DNA of 64,000 nucleotides from Alopecurus myosuroides (Eukaryota; Streptophyta; Magnoliopsida; Poales; Poaceae), in assembly GCA_028641055.1 (NCBI GenBank), contig CM054063.1:177326756-177390755 (forward strand), given 5' to 3'. The stretch's first letter is position 1, and each line of letters begins with the position of its first letter. Below the pieces are notes generated by a model, which did no database searches, had not been told where the DNA came from, and saw only the letters and a program-made list of their open reading frames with translations. The position numbers were made by a program, and so were the translations under genes. Below are positions 44,881 through 58,525 of this stretch, piece by piece.

Positions 44881-44919
44881 ATAAACCCTCAGGCGGTTAA
44901 GCCCAAAATAAGATCTGAG

Positions 44920-44933
44920 GCTCTGATACCAAT
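44920..44933 (-). other. Primer-binding site of the second Sirevirus copy
   Basis: The minus strand reads ATTGGTATCAGAGCC, the intact initiator Met tRNA site. The LTR edge is at 44934. Confidence 0.85.
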
Positions 44934-47900
44934 TGAACGGATAGTATAGGCACCTAGAGGGGGGGTGAATATGTGCTACTTTAAATTTTAAATCTTTTTG
45001 ATTTAGGCTTGAGACGAAGGTAAATTCTCTAGATACGCAACTATGGTGAATTTACCTATATGACAAGAACAACACTAAGAAAGATACAAACACAAAGTAA
45101 AGGAGAGGGAACGAGGTAACTTATAGCGGAAGCACGCGGAGACAAGGATGTATTCCCGAGTTCCTTCTTTTTAGGGGAGTACGTCTCGTTGGAGGGGTGT
45201 GAGTTTCACCACGAAGGTCTACTCAACGCCACAAAGGCCTCATCCTATTCTCTGATGAACTTCGCCACAAAGGACTAGTTCATATTCCACTATTGATTCT
45301 CTTCAAGGCGGAAATCGGTGCCTTTACAATGAGCTTGAGGCACACACCCAAAACCAAATTGGGGGCTCCCAAGAACACCAAAAATATTGCTACAATCAAC
45401 AAGTGAGCAACAATGGGGTCTATGTTTTCCACAAGGAAACCCTAGACTAGATTCCCTCAAGTGAATGAGGGGGAATTGAAGATTGGCTTGGTGAAGTTGT
45501 AGATCGGGGCCTTCTCCTTGAACCCTCCAAAGATCAACAAGTTTGGGTGGAGGGATTGGGAGAAATTTAGCTTTTGGTGAGCTCTAAGAATGCATCTTGA
45601 AGGCTTGGATGGAAGGGTATTTATACCCCCTCACGAAATGTGGCCGTTAGAGTGAAGGAAACAACCAGAATTTCCGATTCAAACTTGAGCCGGATATTCT
45701 GGGTGTTGTTGACTGTAACATCCCAGTGTTTGGGAAGTTATAAGGATCTAAATCTAATATGTGCATTTGCAAAGCATGCATCTAAAAGTACGGGAAATTT
45801 TGGCGCGAAAGTTTAAACGAATCAAAGTGACCAATGCTTCACTTGACTTGATGAAATAGGTCCAGTTCATCTAGTCAAGAGTACATTTGGAATGATCTTT
45901 ATAACATAGTGTCTCTACAAACCAAATCATCTGATTACACAAATCATAATTGGTTGTGACCAACACAAACTCTCAACAACCTTAACCACAAGTATTTAAG
46001 TGACTTGGGATAATTCACTAGGTATCTAGAACTCAAAGAGGGGTGAGTATCCAAATCACATATCTGATGATCATACTTCCACCAATGAGTAATAAACAAT
46101 GGAACCATCTCATCAATAGAGATGTTATGTCCTCTCAAAAAATAATTCTTTAAGTTATCAAACATTCACACCACATCTTTCCAAATTATTTAGTAACTAC
46201 TAAGTTAACCTTCACATGTAAATAACAAAGGTTCCATAGAACACAACAGATACAAACAAGTGTTAACTCAAAACCCACAAGTGGGAAATGACATAATAAT
46301 TGTATTAACATATTTATCGAATATGTACATATCTCATCAACCATAAAAGAAGTATCTTAAAGAAGAAATAAATCTTCTTAAACTACTGTTAAACCTTGAT
46401 CATTACATATGATCTTTCCAAACCTCTATATATGCATTATGTTTACAAAGGAAAAACATAAAATAACAACATGACACCCTGAGAAAACATCTACCAACTC
46501 TGACTTAAATCATTAAACCCCAATCATCTTTCATGATCATTGTCTCATTCATCTTATACAAGTGAGTATCTGAAATCTCAACACATCAACTAACCATTTG
46601 ATCAACTTACTATTAAGTCATCATTCCATAAGCATTCCACACTTCTATTCAAATCAACCTTCAACAAATAAAGTATCTCTGGATACAAGTATTGAGTAAT
46701 AACAAATTATAACCTCTATGAGAGGAAGTAAATTGGAAACTAAGTAAACCAATCATGTATGAGACAAGTACCTATCCTATGGGAAACACAATAATAAGTA
46801 TATGGAAGGATAATAAAAGCATGAAGTAACTCTTAATCTAGATCTTGTTATGTTGTCTAGACCATTCTATCTTGTTCCCAATCTTCTCTAAATCATTCTG
46901 CAAGAGTAGCAACTCACAAGAAAGGAGGAACTACCACAGGAAGATCTTCAAGAAGATTATTTAGAGTGTGCTAGAAGTGCTACTCTAAGCTATTATAAGA
47001 GTATTTGGAAACTCTTATGTCTTGATCTAATCTTATTAACTCTCTTGAAACAGGATGATACTCCAATGCTAGTGTTATATAGAAGTAGTTTGGTAACAAG
47101 TCTTGCAACCTTGTTAACAGATCACTTTTGTATACTCAAACAATTGAGTGTCATACATAAACAAACAGAAGGTTGAATAACCTAGTACATCTCAGCCAAT
47201 TGTATATAAGTAGTAATTTGGAGGCAAGTCTGGCCCACTTGTTAACAAATTCTTCCTATATGCATATGGCAACTTGATGTCATAAAATGAACCTACATTC
47301 TTTTATAATCCTCTAAGTAAAATCTTTGTTTGGAACAACTGGTTGTTTTCACCAGAAGGGTGAGATAATTGAAGTTGGAAACCAATAGAGGAACCTACCT
47401 GCAATGGACAAAGGTGATAACAGAAGACTAGTGGCAACTAGAGAGAAAACATCAAGCAACAGAAGTCAACAAGGAGTAACACTGCCTCAGTAAAGGACAA
47501 AAAGAAGCATCCAGTGAATCATTAGTAGTATTAGAAAACATATAACCTCTATGCTTTGTCAAGCTCATCAGAGATGAGGAACTCATAGATATGGAAACAA
47601 TTATCAAGTATGAAATAATAACCAGCCAATTCATCCACATGTCTTGATATGTGGACGTTAATGGTAACATGCTTAATACCTTGTTTTCCGTAACCTTTTC
47701 ATATGTAAGACTAACAGATGATAAAAAATATTCATCTAAATATAACCATGCAAATGATTACATGTCCTAAAACAACATGAGATAATATCCACATTTGGAA
47801 CCTGGTGGAAAACAAACAAATAAGATTTTAAGGCCACTCAAGTTTCCATTTGATAAAGTACTAAAAACAACAACCCTTTCTTTCACACACACTTAGTAAA

Positions 47901-50900
47901 TGTCAACCAAGCTTGCTAAGAGTTTCAGTTAGGAGAATAACAAAGTTATAAAAGAAAAACAAGTTCCTTCACCCATTAAAATCATTTGGTGTGTCATGGA
48001 GTAAAATTCATGATTTTCATTACTATGTATAGAAACATTACCTAGTAATGATACCAAATTAGTTTCTATAAAGAATTTTATACAATATGATCCACTTATA
48101 ACACACCACATGGGAATCGTATGTGTGTTGTGTGAAGATAATATTCATGCCTCAAATAGATTTTAAGACATTCAATAAATTGAATTGAGTGAAAACAGTA
48201 AAATCACTTAATCTAGCACCCTAAATAAAAAAATACAAATTTTTTGTAAATTTGATGAGGTTTCCAAATATAATTTTTAATAATTTTCCTGTTTACAAAT
48301 AGGTCCTGAAAACATAGGTTTCTTTTCAGTTTTTAAGACAGAAGTACTAGTTTGTAATTATCAGAAATTCTAGGGGGTTATCGAAAGGTTTCCTTTATTT
48401 CCTTTCTTCTTCCTCTTCCAGAAGGCAGAGGAGACGTGCTCGAGCTGCTGCTGTGTGTGCCACCTCCTCCTCGCCGCCTTTCCGCGAGGATAAAGCCTAG
48501 AAGGTGTCTGCATCTCGCACTCTCTCGCTCACTTCCCCTCGCTTGCTCTCTCTCTCTCCCTCTCTCTGTATTGAACCCCAAAACCCGATACCCTAGTTCC
48601 ATGGCCGTCGGTACCGCCATCGACTCCGGCCATCCCCAGAGAACCTGAGGCTACCACGAGCTCTGCCTTGTTGCCCTCTATCTCCCCTGTGAGTCTCGTT
48701 TGCTGGGAAGACCAGAGGAGGTCGAAACGGGTCTTCTTCTCCATCACCAGCCGCCGGATGTCGCGGTCGATTCCGGCAAGCCCTTGCTTCCCTACCTCAT
48801 CCTCGAGTTCCTGGTGAGATCAGGCACCTCGTGGCGCCTTTCATTCGGCAAAATCGTGCTATTTGCATGGAGTTCATCGAGTGCCATCGCTGGCCGTTGT
48901 CGAACCTCGTCGCCGGCGGGTCTCTGATGGTCATTAGGTCATTCCGCCACCACCAATAGGTTCCACGCAAACTCCTCTAGCTCCTTGAACATCACAATCG
49001 AACCAATTCGCCTTCTATCGACGGATTGAAGGTTCACAGTAGAAATCCCCTCCGTATGTGATGCAGGGATGACGTCATCATTACGTCATCCGCATTTTTC
49101 TGTTTCTTTTTATTTTATTTTTGAATAAAAATAAGCATGACAGGTGGGTCCCACCTGTCAATTTAAATAAACAGAAATTCAATTAAACTTGATAAATCAA
49201 TAGCTTTAATTCTATAACTCAGAAAATATGAAAGATATATCAAGATGTGTAGAAAAATAAACTCTATATGTTTATCAACTTTTTAAACATGTTTGATAAA
49301 ATTTAAAATAAAATATTTTAATTAAATTAAATCATTTAAAAATTGAGAAAACAATAAATAATTCATAAAATCAGAAAATACAAGTTATATACCAAAATGC
49401 TCCAAATGACAAATACAACTCTTCTATGATGTTTTCAAAGTCATTTGACCAAATTTTTTATGTGTGCAATGTTTTGCCTAATCATTTAATTCATTTAAAA
49501 TTAATAAAATAATAATTTATTCAAATATTTTCAGAAAACATTGAATGATATATCAAATTAAATAGAAAAGCATTTCCAATTCAAATATGTCAAACATAAA
49601 ACATTTTGTTCAACTTATTAACTTGTTTTCAAAGGTATAATTGAATTCTGTAATATTCCATTATAACGAGAAATAACTGCCATAACATTATTTTCCTTAT
49701 TAATAAAAACCTCATGTTTTCACACCTACTAAACCTCTCATCACAAGTAATTAGAAAGTATTGTGATGATAGAGTTAGTTGTATTAGTTCATCATTCTTA
49801 TTTAAACTCTTTGTTAAATAGCTCCACTTATTTCAACAACATAAAAGAATATGTGTGTTATCTTTTCAACAGTTGGTTTCCATGTGTTCTTGTTTTGTTA
49901 TCTAACAAAGTAATAAAAACTTCTACCTAAACAGGATAACAATTGTTTGCTAAGTAAAAGTGAAACACATGTAAAACTAAAAGAAAAAATAACCACATCA
50001 CCACAAGTAATGAAACATTTCACCTAAAATCTGTGTGATTAAGATATCGTATCAAACGTGGCTTACACTTGTAAGCTGGGGTGTTTTCCAGGGTAATTCA
50101 TGATGCATCTCATTACTATGCATGTATCATCTTGCCAATGTTTTCTGTAGTCCTTACAAGGACTACTTTGCTATCTTTCAGATGTCAGAATTGTCTACGC
50201 GACCCTCGAACCCGAAGACATGGTTTATTATTGTTATTTCAATCTCAGGCAAGTTCATCACTTGCCTCATATCCTTTGCAGTACTTCATAACAAACTAAT
50301 TGCAAAAAATCTATCGTATTACCACCTAGTCTCAAAAGAATGCATGATCCTATTTTTGTAATAATATGACTAATTGAACGACTATCCGAGTGGTAGTGTT
50401 CTGTTTGGTAGGCGGATGGAACCATGGTAAGATGAATAGGTCAAAGGAAGGTTCCATCTGCATGTGAAAGTATTACCTAGGAATTAATCACAAATACCGT
50501 CAGAACTCGGTGCGCCGTAAATACCACGTTGACCATGGGTCTTCTATGGGGGGAGTAAGTCAGTTGTGATCTTCTCTCGTTTGCATGTCAACGGCCCGCC
50601 AGAGACGTACGCTGTAGGTCTTGCGAGACTACATGCACATGGGTGGGATCCCTTAATTCCCACGGACTCTGGGGTCTATGATGGTCTGCCAGGGGCGCGT
50701 AGATCTCCATCGTGAGGGCTGGAATCAGGCGTTCAACCTGCTGGCAGAAATGGGTGGGCATGCGTTGTGCGGAGAAGCACGGTTTGGCTTGGACCAACAA
50801 CCGGGCCCCACACCTGATTGGGAGTGGACAGGATCTCGAGCCTTGTTGTGCAACATGGTCTTGGTCGCCCATGGGTAAAGTAACGCACTTCTGCAGAGTG

Positions 50901-52036
50901 TAAAAAGATGTGGCATTGTACCCCCTGTTCCGGGAAGGAGATGCGAACGCTATAGGAAAGGCAACTCCATGAAGTTCTAGTCCTGTGATGGTCTGGCGGG
51001 CATAGTTTTCAGAAGTAAAAGCAACCTTTTGAAGAAGGATTTACAAAACTTTGCATTAGCTTATGACTCTTTCGAGTACAAAGCTGTAGTTAGTGCATCA
51101 AACTACCCACTATATATCATGAACTCGCTGAGTAATGCTCGTTACTCATTCATTCCCGTTTGACCCCCTGCTTAGAGTTGAAGCCTGTGGAAGTCGTCAT
51201 CGTGAAGCCATCGTTACCTCATGAAGCTAGGTGGAGTCTTATACTACTTCGTCGATAAAGCATCGTCATCAACAACGCTGGTGGAGGAAAGGCTATCAAG
51301 GTGCAGGTGGAGAACATTCTTGGACTTAGCTGTTTCAAGCCATAGATTAGGGATGATATCAGCCGTAGTAGATTAGGTTCTGAGCTAGAGTAATTCTCCA
51401 GCTTGGAACTTCGAATTGCTTCTTTTGATGTTTCATTTGCAGGAGATCTTCTTGATTCATCAAAGAGATTTTCCAGATTTTGTAATGAAGTTTGTATCCT
51501 ATAGCTTTGCTTGGTCCCGCTGTGTTTCTGTTGTACGACTCTGATGGATGTAATATTCACAGATAAGTTCTTCTGTGAGTATTACGTCACCGACTTGCAC
51601 ACTACACATGTAGTGGTGTGCTGGGTCTCCACATTGACCTAACCATAAATTCCGGTCGATGGAAATTTTTGCTAGCAAATATCCGGCAACTTCTGTGCCA
51701 AATTATTTTGGGACTTAGCCAAAATTTGAGTCCTTCTTCACAAACCGGATAATATGATAGCAAGGAAATTTTTGTCTATCTTCTGTCCCGAAAATGCTTG
51801 GTCCTTAGCTGTTTTCTCAAGGCCCTGGAGGTAACCAGATAATCCAGTTGACCAAAAATTTCGGTGTGAAATTTCTGGTTGCCTCCTGAAACTGCAACAA
51901 CTGATATACCTTCACAATTTGGAGTTTGATTCAAAGGATAAATTGAACGAACTGCATCAGTTAACACTTGATTAAATATATCACTAGTATTGTTAACTAA
52001 CACACAAAACACTAGGGATCAGGAAATGCTCTTTCA
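44934..52036 (-). repeat. 5' LTR of the second Sirevirus copy, split by a solo LTR
   Basis: The left part is 44934-45713 and the right part 51639-52036; together they give about 1,178 bp. Ends match the first copy (TGAAAGAGCATTTCC at 52036, ...CCGTTCA at 44934). The uninterrupted target seen in the first copy (CAGTTGACCCCAACCGG) confirms the insertion point. Confidence 0.85.
45714..51633 (+). mobile_element. Long solo LTR, 5,920 bp
   Basis: It starts TGTAACATCCCAGTG and ends GGGTCTCCACA, and is flanked by TTGAC on both sides (45709-45713 and 51634-51638). No gag, pol, PBS or second LTR is seen. An AT-rich first 2.6 kb is followed by a GC-rich block (about 48380-49060) with a CT-rich leader at 48500-48570, then AT-rich sequence and a mixed tail. 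Its organisation resembles the LTR at 9679-14235, but outside the TGTAACATCCC start I see little alignment, so it is a different family. The short frames at 48378-48927 and 50588-50916 look non-coding. Confidence 0.83.
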
Positions 52037-52629
52037 CCAAGTATGATGACGCCCAGGAACCTGAGGCGTGGCTGGACGATTATTTGACTGTCGTAAGATT
52101 CCAGAAAGGCAACAAGGTGACAACGATGCAATACATCCAGCTGCAACTCATAGGAGCAGTAAGGAACTGGTTGAAGAGTCGACCCAGAAACAGATACAAT
52201 TGTTCGGAGGATTTTGAGTTCGATTTCGTCCAAAACTACAGGTTTACTTGCAAATGCGCAGTAACAGTCGGGCAACTGAAGGCACGTAGGGAACGTTCAG
52301 ATGAGAACATCCGTGGGTACAAACAGAGATGGACTGGGCTAAAAAATAGCTCAGAGGAAATCTCAGATGAAACATCGATCTCCAGCTTCAGGGATGGCCT
52401 TTGACGGATGGAGCTGAAGGACTACATTGGTAGAATCAAGGTCAAAACAGTAAGTGAACTCATGGAGGTAGCAAATAGATGGGCGGAAAGTGAAGAATCA
52501 GCGCTCAATACCGACCCTCACCCGAGGAACATGGCATGGATACCTCATACGCAAACGAGGGAAACAAAAGATACAACCCTGACAAGAACATGCGAAGGAA
52601 GCACAAAAATCAGGCCTTCGATGAAATAA
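52037..52629 (+). pseudogene. Gypsy gag fragment, plus strand
   Basis: From the LTR edge the frame reads YDDAQEPEAWLDDYLTVVRF, then LIGAVRNWLKSRP, then ENIRGYKQRW. It stops at about 52404 and resumes as LKDYIGRIKVKTVSELMEVA and NRWAESEE (52408-52629). This is a Gypsy retrotransposon gag core (capsid). The stop (TGA at 52402-52404) and missing start make it non-functional. Confidence 0.75.
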
Positions 52630-53209
52630 AACCCGAGTTAGTAGCAGCCGAGTTCCCAAGCAGTTGCAGCAGCGACTACCGCAGGCAGGGACATGAGCAA
52701 CCTCGCGAGCCGAACACGGTCGTGGGCAAGAGAAAAACGTGAGTGGTAGCCACGAAAGATCCGTGCAGATGGGTTACCATCCATGTCTATCCAGCTGCAA
52801 CTCGAAGGATCCTCCCCAAACCACATGTACAATGAAGATAATGGAGTCCGCAGGTCTAGTTATAAGCTCAAAGACCGCGACGGATTCAATCTCCTCATGG
52901 GAGCATCATACAGGAAACACAGAGAAGTCCATCAGGCGGGGTTCCCAGCTATCCGAGAGCATTGGCGATAGGTGCTCCACCACCACCCAAATGCCAGCAG
53001 GCGGCCCACCCCAGGCACCACCTTAAGCACAACCAACCCAGAGCACAACAGGTTGCAGCAATGCAGCATCATTACAAAGTGGGTTACCCAGAGGAGGATA
53101 GGTACACAGAGCCAAAAGGAAAGGTGTACATTATACAAAAGGTACCCCCTCTAAGAGGAGTCAAAAGCTCATCACCAGGCAGGTGAATTTAGCACAAATA
53201 TCACTCCTG
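52630..53209 (+). mobile_element. Decayed continuation of the Gypsy fragment
   Basis: Short open frames (for example 52739-53026) continue from the gag, but no zinc knuckle or protease motif is recognised. It ends at the LTR beginning at 53210. Confidence 0.4.
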
Positions 53210-55037
53210 TGATGCGCATGTAACACATGTTCGTTGGGAGACCCCAAGAGGAAGGTACGAAGAGCACAGTAGAAAGTTTCCCTCAGAAAGAAACCAAGGT
53301 TGAATCGACCAGTAGGAGAAAGAAATCACTTCCAAAGGTTGATGCAGCTAAGGTGGCAGGGCGCACTACCGGTTCAGAAGCAATGTGGAACCTACACAAC
53401 ACAATCAAATCACTTTGCCCCAACGAAGCAGTGAGGTTGTCAATCTCACCGATTTTGTTGAACACAAAGAGGTTAAATGTACCGTGTTTGCAGTTGATGA
53501 AAGAGAAATAGTGATGGTAGTAGTAAAACAGTAGCAGCAGTATGAAAACAGAGATTGCAGTGGTTGTATTATCTGTATGAGGAAAATGGACCGGGGTCCA
53601 TAGTTCACAAGAGGTGTCTCTCCCAAGACAGATAGATAGCATGTGTGGTAAACAAATTACAGTTGGGCAATTGACATATATAAAGGCTGCACCGTAGTGC
53701 ATATGCATGACATGATGATTAGTATGTGATTCATGCAGGCATTACAACAAGATACATCGACAGTCATCCAACTACATCTATGACTAATAATCCACCCTCA
53801 GAATGTCATTCGAGCAAACCTTGGGTATTAAGTTGAAAGAAACAGATAATCGCAGTAAGCAAAGTGTGTAATGTAAACATCGTTGTTTTCTCCCTAATGG
53901 AAACATCACATCCTCCATCCGTCATGTTTTTGTCACTCGAGCATAGATGCAAAGGAGGCATGAACCCACCATCGAGCATAAATACTCCCTCTCGGAGTCA
54001 CTAGTATCTACTTGGCTAGGGCATCTACTAACAACAGAGAGCATGCAAGATCATAAATAACATACACATGAAGACAACATGATAGATTAATAATCAGGAG
54101 ACATAGCATTCAATAATCATCGGATCCCAGCAAACACAACATGTAGCATTACAATAAGATGATCTCGATCATGTAGGTCAGCTCACGAGATCTAAACATG
54201 AGGCATAAAGAGGAGAGAACAACCATCTAGCTACTGCTATGGACCCGTAGTCCAAGTATGAACTACTGACGCATCACTCTTTAGGCAGGCATGGTGATGT
54301 AGAGCCCTCCGGTGATGATTTCCCCTCCCGGTGGGGTGCAGGGGAGGACTTCAGAACCCTCCCGATCTCGGGTTGACAATGATGGTGGCCTTGGGTGTTT
54401 TTCATGGAGAAGTGGTATATTTCTAGGGTTCACACATCGGAGGTAATAATAGGAGAAAGGGCGATGGCGGTGGACGCCCGAGGGGTTCACACCACCCCAT
54501 GGCACGGCAAGGGGGCGCGTCGCCCTATGGTGTGGCCCCTCTGGGCCTCTTCGGGACTCCATGGAACCTTCGGGCTCCACCCATGATTTCGTTTTCCCAT
54601 TGACAAATCAGACGAAGACGAACTTGCATTTGTTGAATCAAAAAAAAAAGAAGAAGAGTTCGATGTAGGAGGAGCGAGCCTCCCCCAGAGCTTTCGGCAG
54701 CCATACTTTCTTCACAAAAGCAAACTCCCATACAATTCTTGCGAGAGCTGGAGAAGCGTCTACGGGTAAAGCACCGTATCCATATAACTGCCTGCCACCT
54801 ACGCTCCGCCATCCTAGGACTTCTGGACTTCGAATTTTCCAATTCCGAGATTATTCCCAGAACAACTTTTCTGAAACTAAAAACAGTAGAAAACATGAAC
54901 AGGCTCTCTGGCATCTTCTAGATAGGTTAGTCCCGGGAAATCGATAAAAATGACATAAAGTGTAATGAAAACATGTAGCATATGGCATGAAAACAAGATG
55001 GAACATCAGAAATTAAGGATACGTTTATGACGTATCA
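53210..55037 (-). repeat. 3' LTR of a Gypsy element (1,828 bp)
   Basis: On the minus strand it starts TGATACGTCATAAACG (55037) and ends ...GCGCATCA (53210). A polypurine tract (GCTTGGGGATGT on the minus strand, 55038-55049) abuts it on the right, so it is the 3' LTR of an element whose body lies to the right. It is closely related to the solo LTR at 34324-35886, with about 265 bp more. Confidence 0.85.
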
Positions 55038-56008
55038 ACATCCCCAAGCTTAGGTCCTACTCGTCCTCGAGTAGGTAAACGATAAAAACACATATTTTAT
55101 GAGGTGACATGGTACCAACATAAACTTGATCATCTAAATTGTAAAAGCATAAGCATAGCTGAGATCATAGACTTTAACACAAGCATATAGATATAATTTT
55201 AACAATGAAACATAGCCATCACTTTGCATCATGAAAAGTAACACAAATAAAAGATCATGAATAATAATGCACTTGAAGTTATACGTTTGTTTGAAGCATA
55301 GAGAAAACATGGCAAAATTATATTTCTCTTGTCCTTAAGAGTGGGGCAAAACATAAATGCCAGGACACCTTCAAAGTTTAAGAGTAAGACTAGAACAAAT
55401 AATTTGAGAACAAATAATAACACATCATGAATCAATTAATAATGTTTATGGGACAAATTCACATTAAATTCAGAATGGAAACTATGCTCTCTCAACTGTG
55501 CATAAAGTTAGAAGATGGAGAATCAACATAAAAGTAAAAGAAAGACCCTTCACAGAGGGAAGCATGGATCACTCATGTGCTAGAGCTTTTTATTTTATTA
55601 AAAAGAGGTATTGAAAACATTTTTTTAGAGAGGTGTATGCTTATGTCAACGAATGGTAAACAGAAAACACAGTACGTCACAAGCCAACTAGACTTCACAA
55701 GAGCGGCTCCCAAAGAAGGACGCATCTGGGTAGAAGGTCATCCCTCTTTCTCTTTTGTTTACACAATTATGCTCTGGCTGATAAATCAGGGGCAAAAATA
55801 GTGAAGAGAATTTGTATTATTAAGTTTGGGGCTGGGCACCCTGCTGCTAGCTCTTCTATCAATTGGATAAGTGTATGAAGCCACTAGTCCAGGGTGTGAA
55901 AGTCCAATCAACAAGTGAGATAAAGATTCTCTACTTATATCCTCATGAGCTAATACTTGCTTGAATCTTACTTGCTCGAGTAGGTCCTACTTCCATCTTG
56001 TTGTTGTC
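55038..56008 (-). mobile_element. Internal 3' region of the minus-strand Gypsy element, no coding part
   Basis: AT-rich sequence after the polypurine tract, about 970 bp, with no gag or pol. It contains CTCGAGTAGGT near both ends (55067 and 55975). The element's 5' part is replaced by the plus-strand LTR at 56009. Confidence 0.6.
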
Positions 56009-57606
56009 TGATAGGTCATAAACATATCCTTAATTTGTGATGTTCCATTTTGTTTTCTTATTGTTTCCCACATGTTTGATATACACTTTATGTCATTTTT
56101 ATCTATTTTCCGGACTAACCTATTGACAAGATGCCACAGAGCCATTTCCCTTTTTTCGGTTGTTTTTAGTTTCAGAAAAGTTGTTCTGAAAATATTCTTG
56201 GAATTGGAAAATTAGAAGGCCGGAAGTCTTAGAAATCCAAGAGGTTCCATGGAGTCCCGAAGAAACCCGAAGGGGGGCCTTAGGGGGCCCAGACCATAGG
56301 GTGGCTCCCCCCCTTGGTCGCGTCAGGGGGTGGTGTGGGGCCCCTGAGCCTCCACCGCCTCTGCACTTTCGCCTATATATTCCCCCCGAGACGAAAACCC
56401 TAAATAGATCCCACTTTTCCCGTAAAACACCCGAGGCCGCCGTCACCGTGATCCCGAGATCGAGAGGGTTCTGGAGCTCTCCCCGGCACCCTGCCGGAGG
56501 GGGAAATCATCACCGGAGGGGTCTACACCACCATGCCCTCCTCCGAAGTGATGCATGAATAGTTCATCCCTAGACTACGGGTCCATAACAGTAGATAGAT
56601 GGATGTTCTCTCCACTTTGTACCTCATGTTTAGATCTTGTGAGCTGCCTATCATGATCAAGACCATCCTTCTGTAATGCTACATGCTGTGTTTGCTGGGA
56701 TCTGATAAATGTTGAATGCTATGTCTTATGATTATCAATCTATCATGTTATCTTCATGAATATGTTATTTATGATCTTGCATGCTCTCCGTTATTACTAG
56801 ATGCTCTGGCCAAGTAGATGCTAGTAACTCCAAGAGGTAGTATTTATGCTCGATAGTGGGTTCATGCCTCCTTTTCATCTGTGCTCGAGTGATAGAAACC
56901 TGACAGATGGAGGATGTGTTGTTGCCATTAGGGAGAAAACAACAATGCTTTGTCTAAGGATGATGTTATTGTTTACATTACACACTTTCTTACTGCAATT
57001 ATCTGTTGCTTGCAACTTAATACTCAACGTTTGTTCGGATGATATCCGAAGGGTGGATTTTTAGTCATAGATGCAGTTGGATAATGGTCTATGTATCTTG
57101 TTGTAATGCCCGCATGAATCACATAGTAATCTTTATGTCTTGCATATGCACTAGGGTGCATCCTTCATTTCTGTCAATTGCCCAACTGTAATTTTTTCAC
57201 CACACATGTTATTTATCTTTCTCGGAGAGACACCACTAGTGAATTGTGGACCCCGGTCCTTTTCCTCATACTGATAAAACACCTACTGCTTTAATACTGC
57301 TCTCATACTATTTTCCTACTGCTTTCCACACCATACGTTTAACCTCTTTGTGTTCAGCAAAACTGGTGAGATTGACAACCTCACTGCTTCGTTGGGACAA
57401 AGTGATTTGATTGTGTTGTGTACGTTCCACGTTGCTGCTGAACCGGTAGTGCGCCCTGCCATCTCAGCTGCTTCACCTTCTGAAGTTACTCCTTCCTCCT
57501 ACTGGTCGTTTCAACCTTAGTTTCTTTTCCGAGCGAAAACTTGCTGCTGCCCTCTTCACACCTTGCGCTTGGGGTCTCCCAACGAGCGTGTGTCTACACT
57601 CCATCA
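56009..57606 (+). repeat. 5' LTR of a Gypsy element, plus strand (1,598 bp)
   Basis: It starts TGATAGGTCATAAACATATC and ends CACTCCATCA. The primer-binding site TGGCGCCATTGCCGGGG follows at 57615-57631. It is homologous in reverse orientation to the LTR at 53210-55037. Confidence 0.88.
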
Positions 57607-57802
57607 AGCTTTTCTGGCGCCATTGCCGGGGAGGAAAAGAATTTCTGCAAGGGGAGTCTCTCATTTCTAATCTCTTTACTTTGTTTTTGTTTTGCTTAGT
57701 TTACTTTATTTTGTCTTGTTTGCTTCTCTTTATAAAAAACACACACAAAAAATAGTTTTTATGCTAGCTGTAGTTTTATTCGTGTGTTTTAGTCTTGTTA
57801 AA

Positions 57803-58525
57803 ATGAATGTTCCTAAGGTTGAAGTTCGTTCCTTTAAGCAACAAGGGGGAGAAAGTTTGAAAGATGCTTGGTATAGGATAAGTGATGCTCTTCATAGATG
57901 CACTAAGAAATAGACCACCCTAATCCTTCTTAGGAATTTTTATGTTGGTATTACTAGCTGGTATAGGTATGTTCTAGACACTCTTACAGGCGGTAATTTT
58001 CTGGGAACACCTGCTTTGGAAGCCTGTAATTTAATTGAAAGTTTAGTTGGATCACCACCTACTAAGGTTGTTAAAACTGAGATCACTTTAGATGATGTTA
58101 TTGAAATGCTAAACTCTATGGAGAAAAATTTGCCAAATTTCCATGATAATGGTAGCAAAGTTACTGAATCAATATTAAGTATCAACAAGAAAATCACTGT
58201 CTTAGAAACTAGCAATATGCATGATAGTCAAAATATGAGGATTGATAAATTCGAGGAGGCTGTGGAAAGTTTAAGCTCAACCTTTTCTGCTCTCTAGTTT
58301 AAAAGAGAAAAGCCTTCTGTGGGAAAAGAGAAAAAAATTATGTATTCCCCCAAGGCTCCTAAACCAAAAACCCCTAATGTGCTTAAAATTAATAAAACTT
58401 TTAGTGAAACTAAAAGTGATTTGAATGTTCAATCCTCTTTAGGGGTGTCTATGGTACCCATTGCTACAATTGCGTTTTTGGAGGAAATTATTGATTTGGA
58501 TGCTTCTTCATTTGAAAATACTTGA
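57803..58525 (+). pseudogene. Gag of a non-autonomous Gypsy element, two in-frame stops
   Basis: The ATG at 57803 opens a frame with VEVRSFKQQGGESLKDAWYR, as in Gypsy gag proteins of the type FxQxxxExLxDAWxR. TAG codons stand at 57911-57913 and near 58297, but the same frame continues to 58525. Residues further on are helical and Lys-rich. There is no protease or pol afterwards, so the element depended on others. It follows the PBS at 57615 by about 170 bases. The stops make it non-functional. Confidence 0.75.

Noticed and set aside
48378..48927. Possible small gene in the GC-rich block of the long solo LTR
   Set aside because: The frames are CT-repeat-derived and lie where an LTR promoter and leader are expected.
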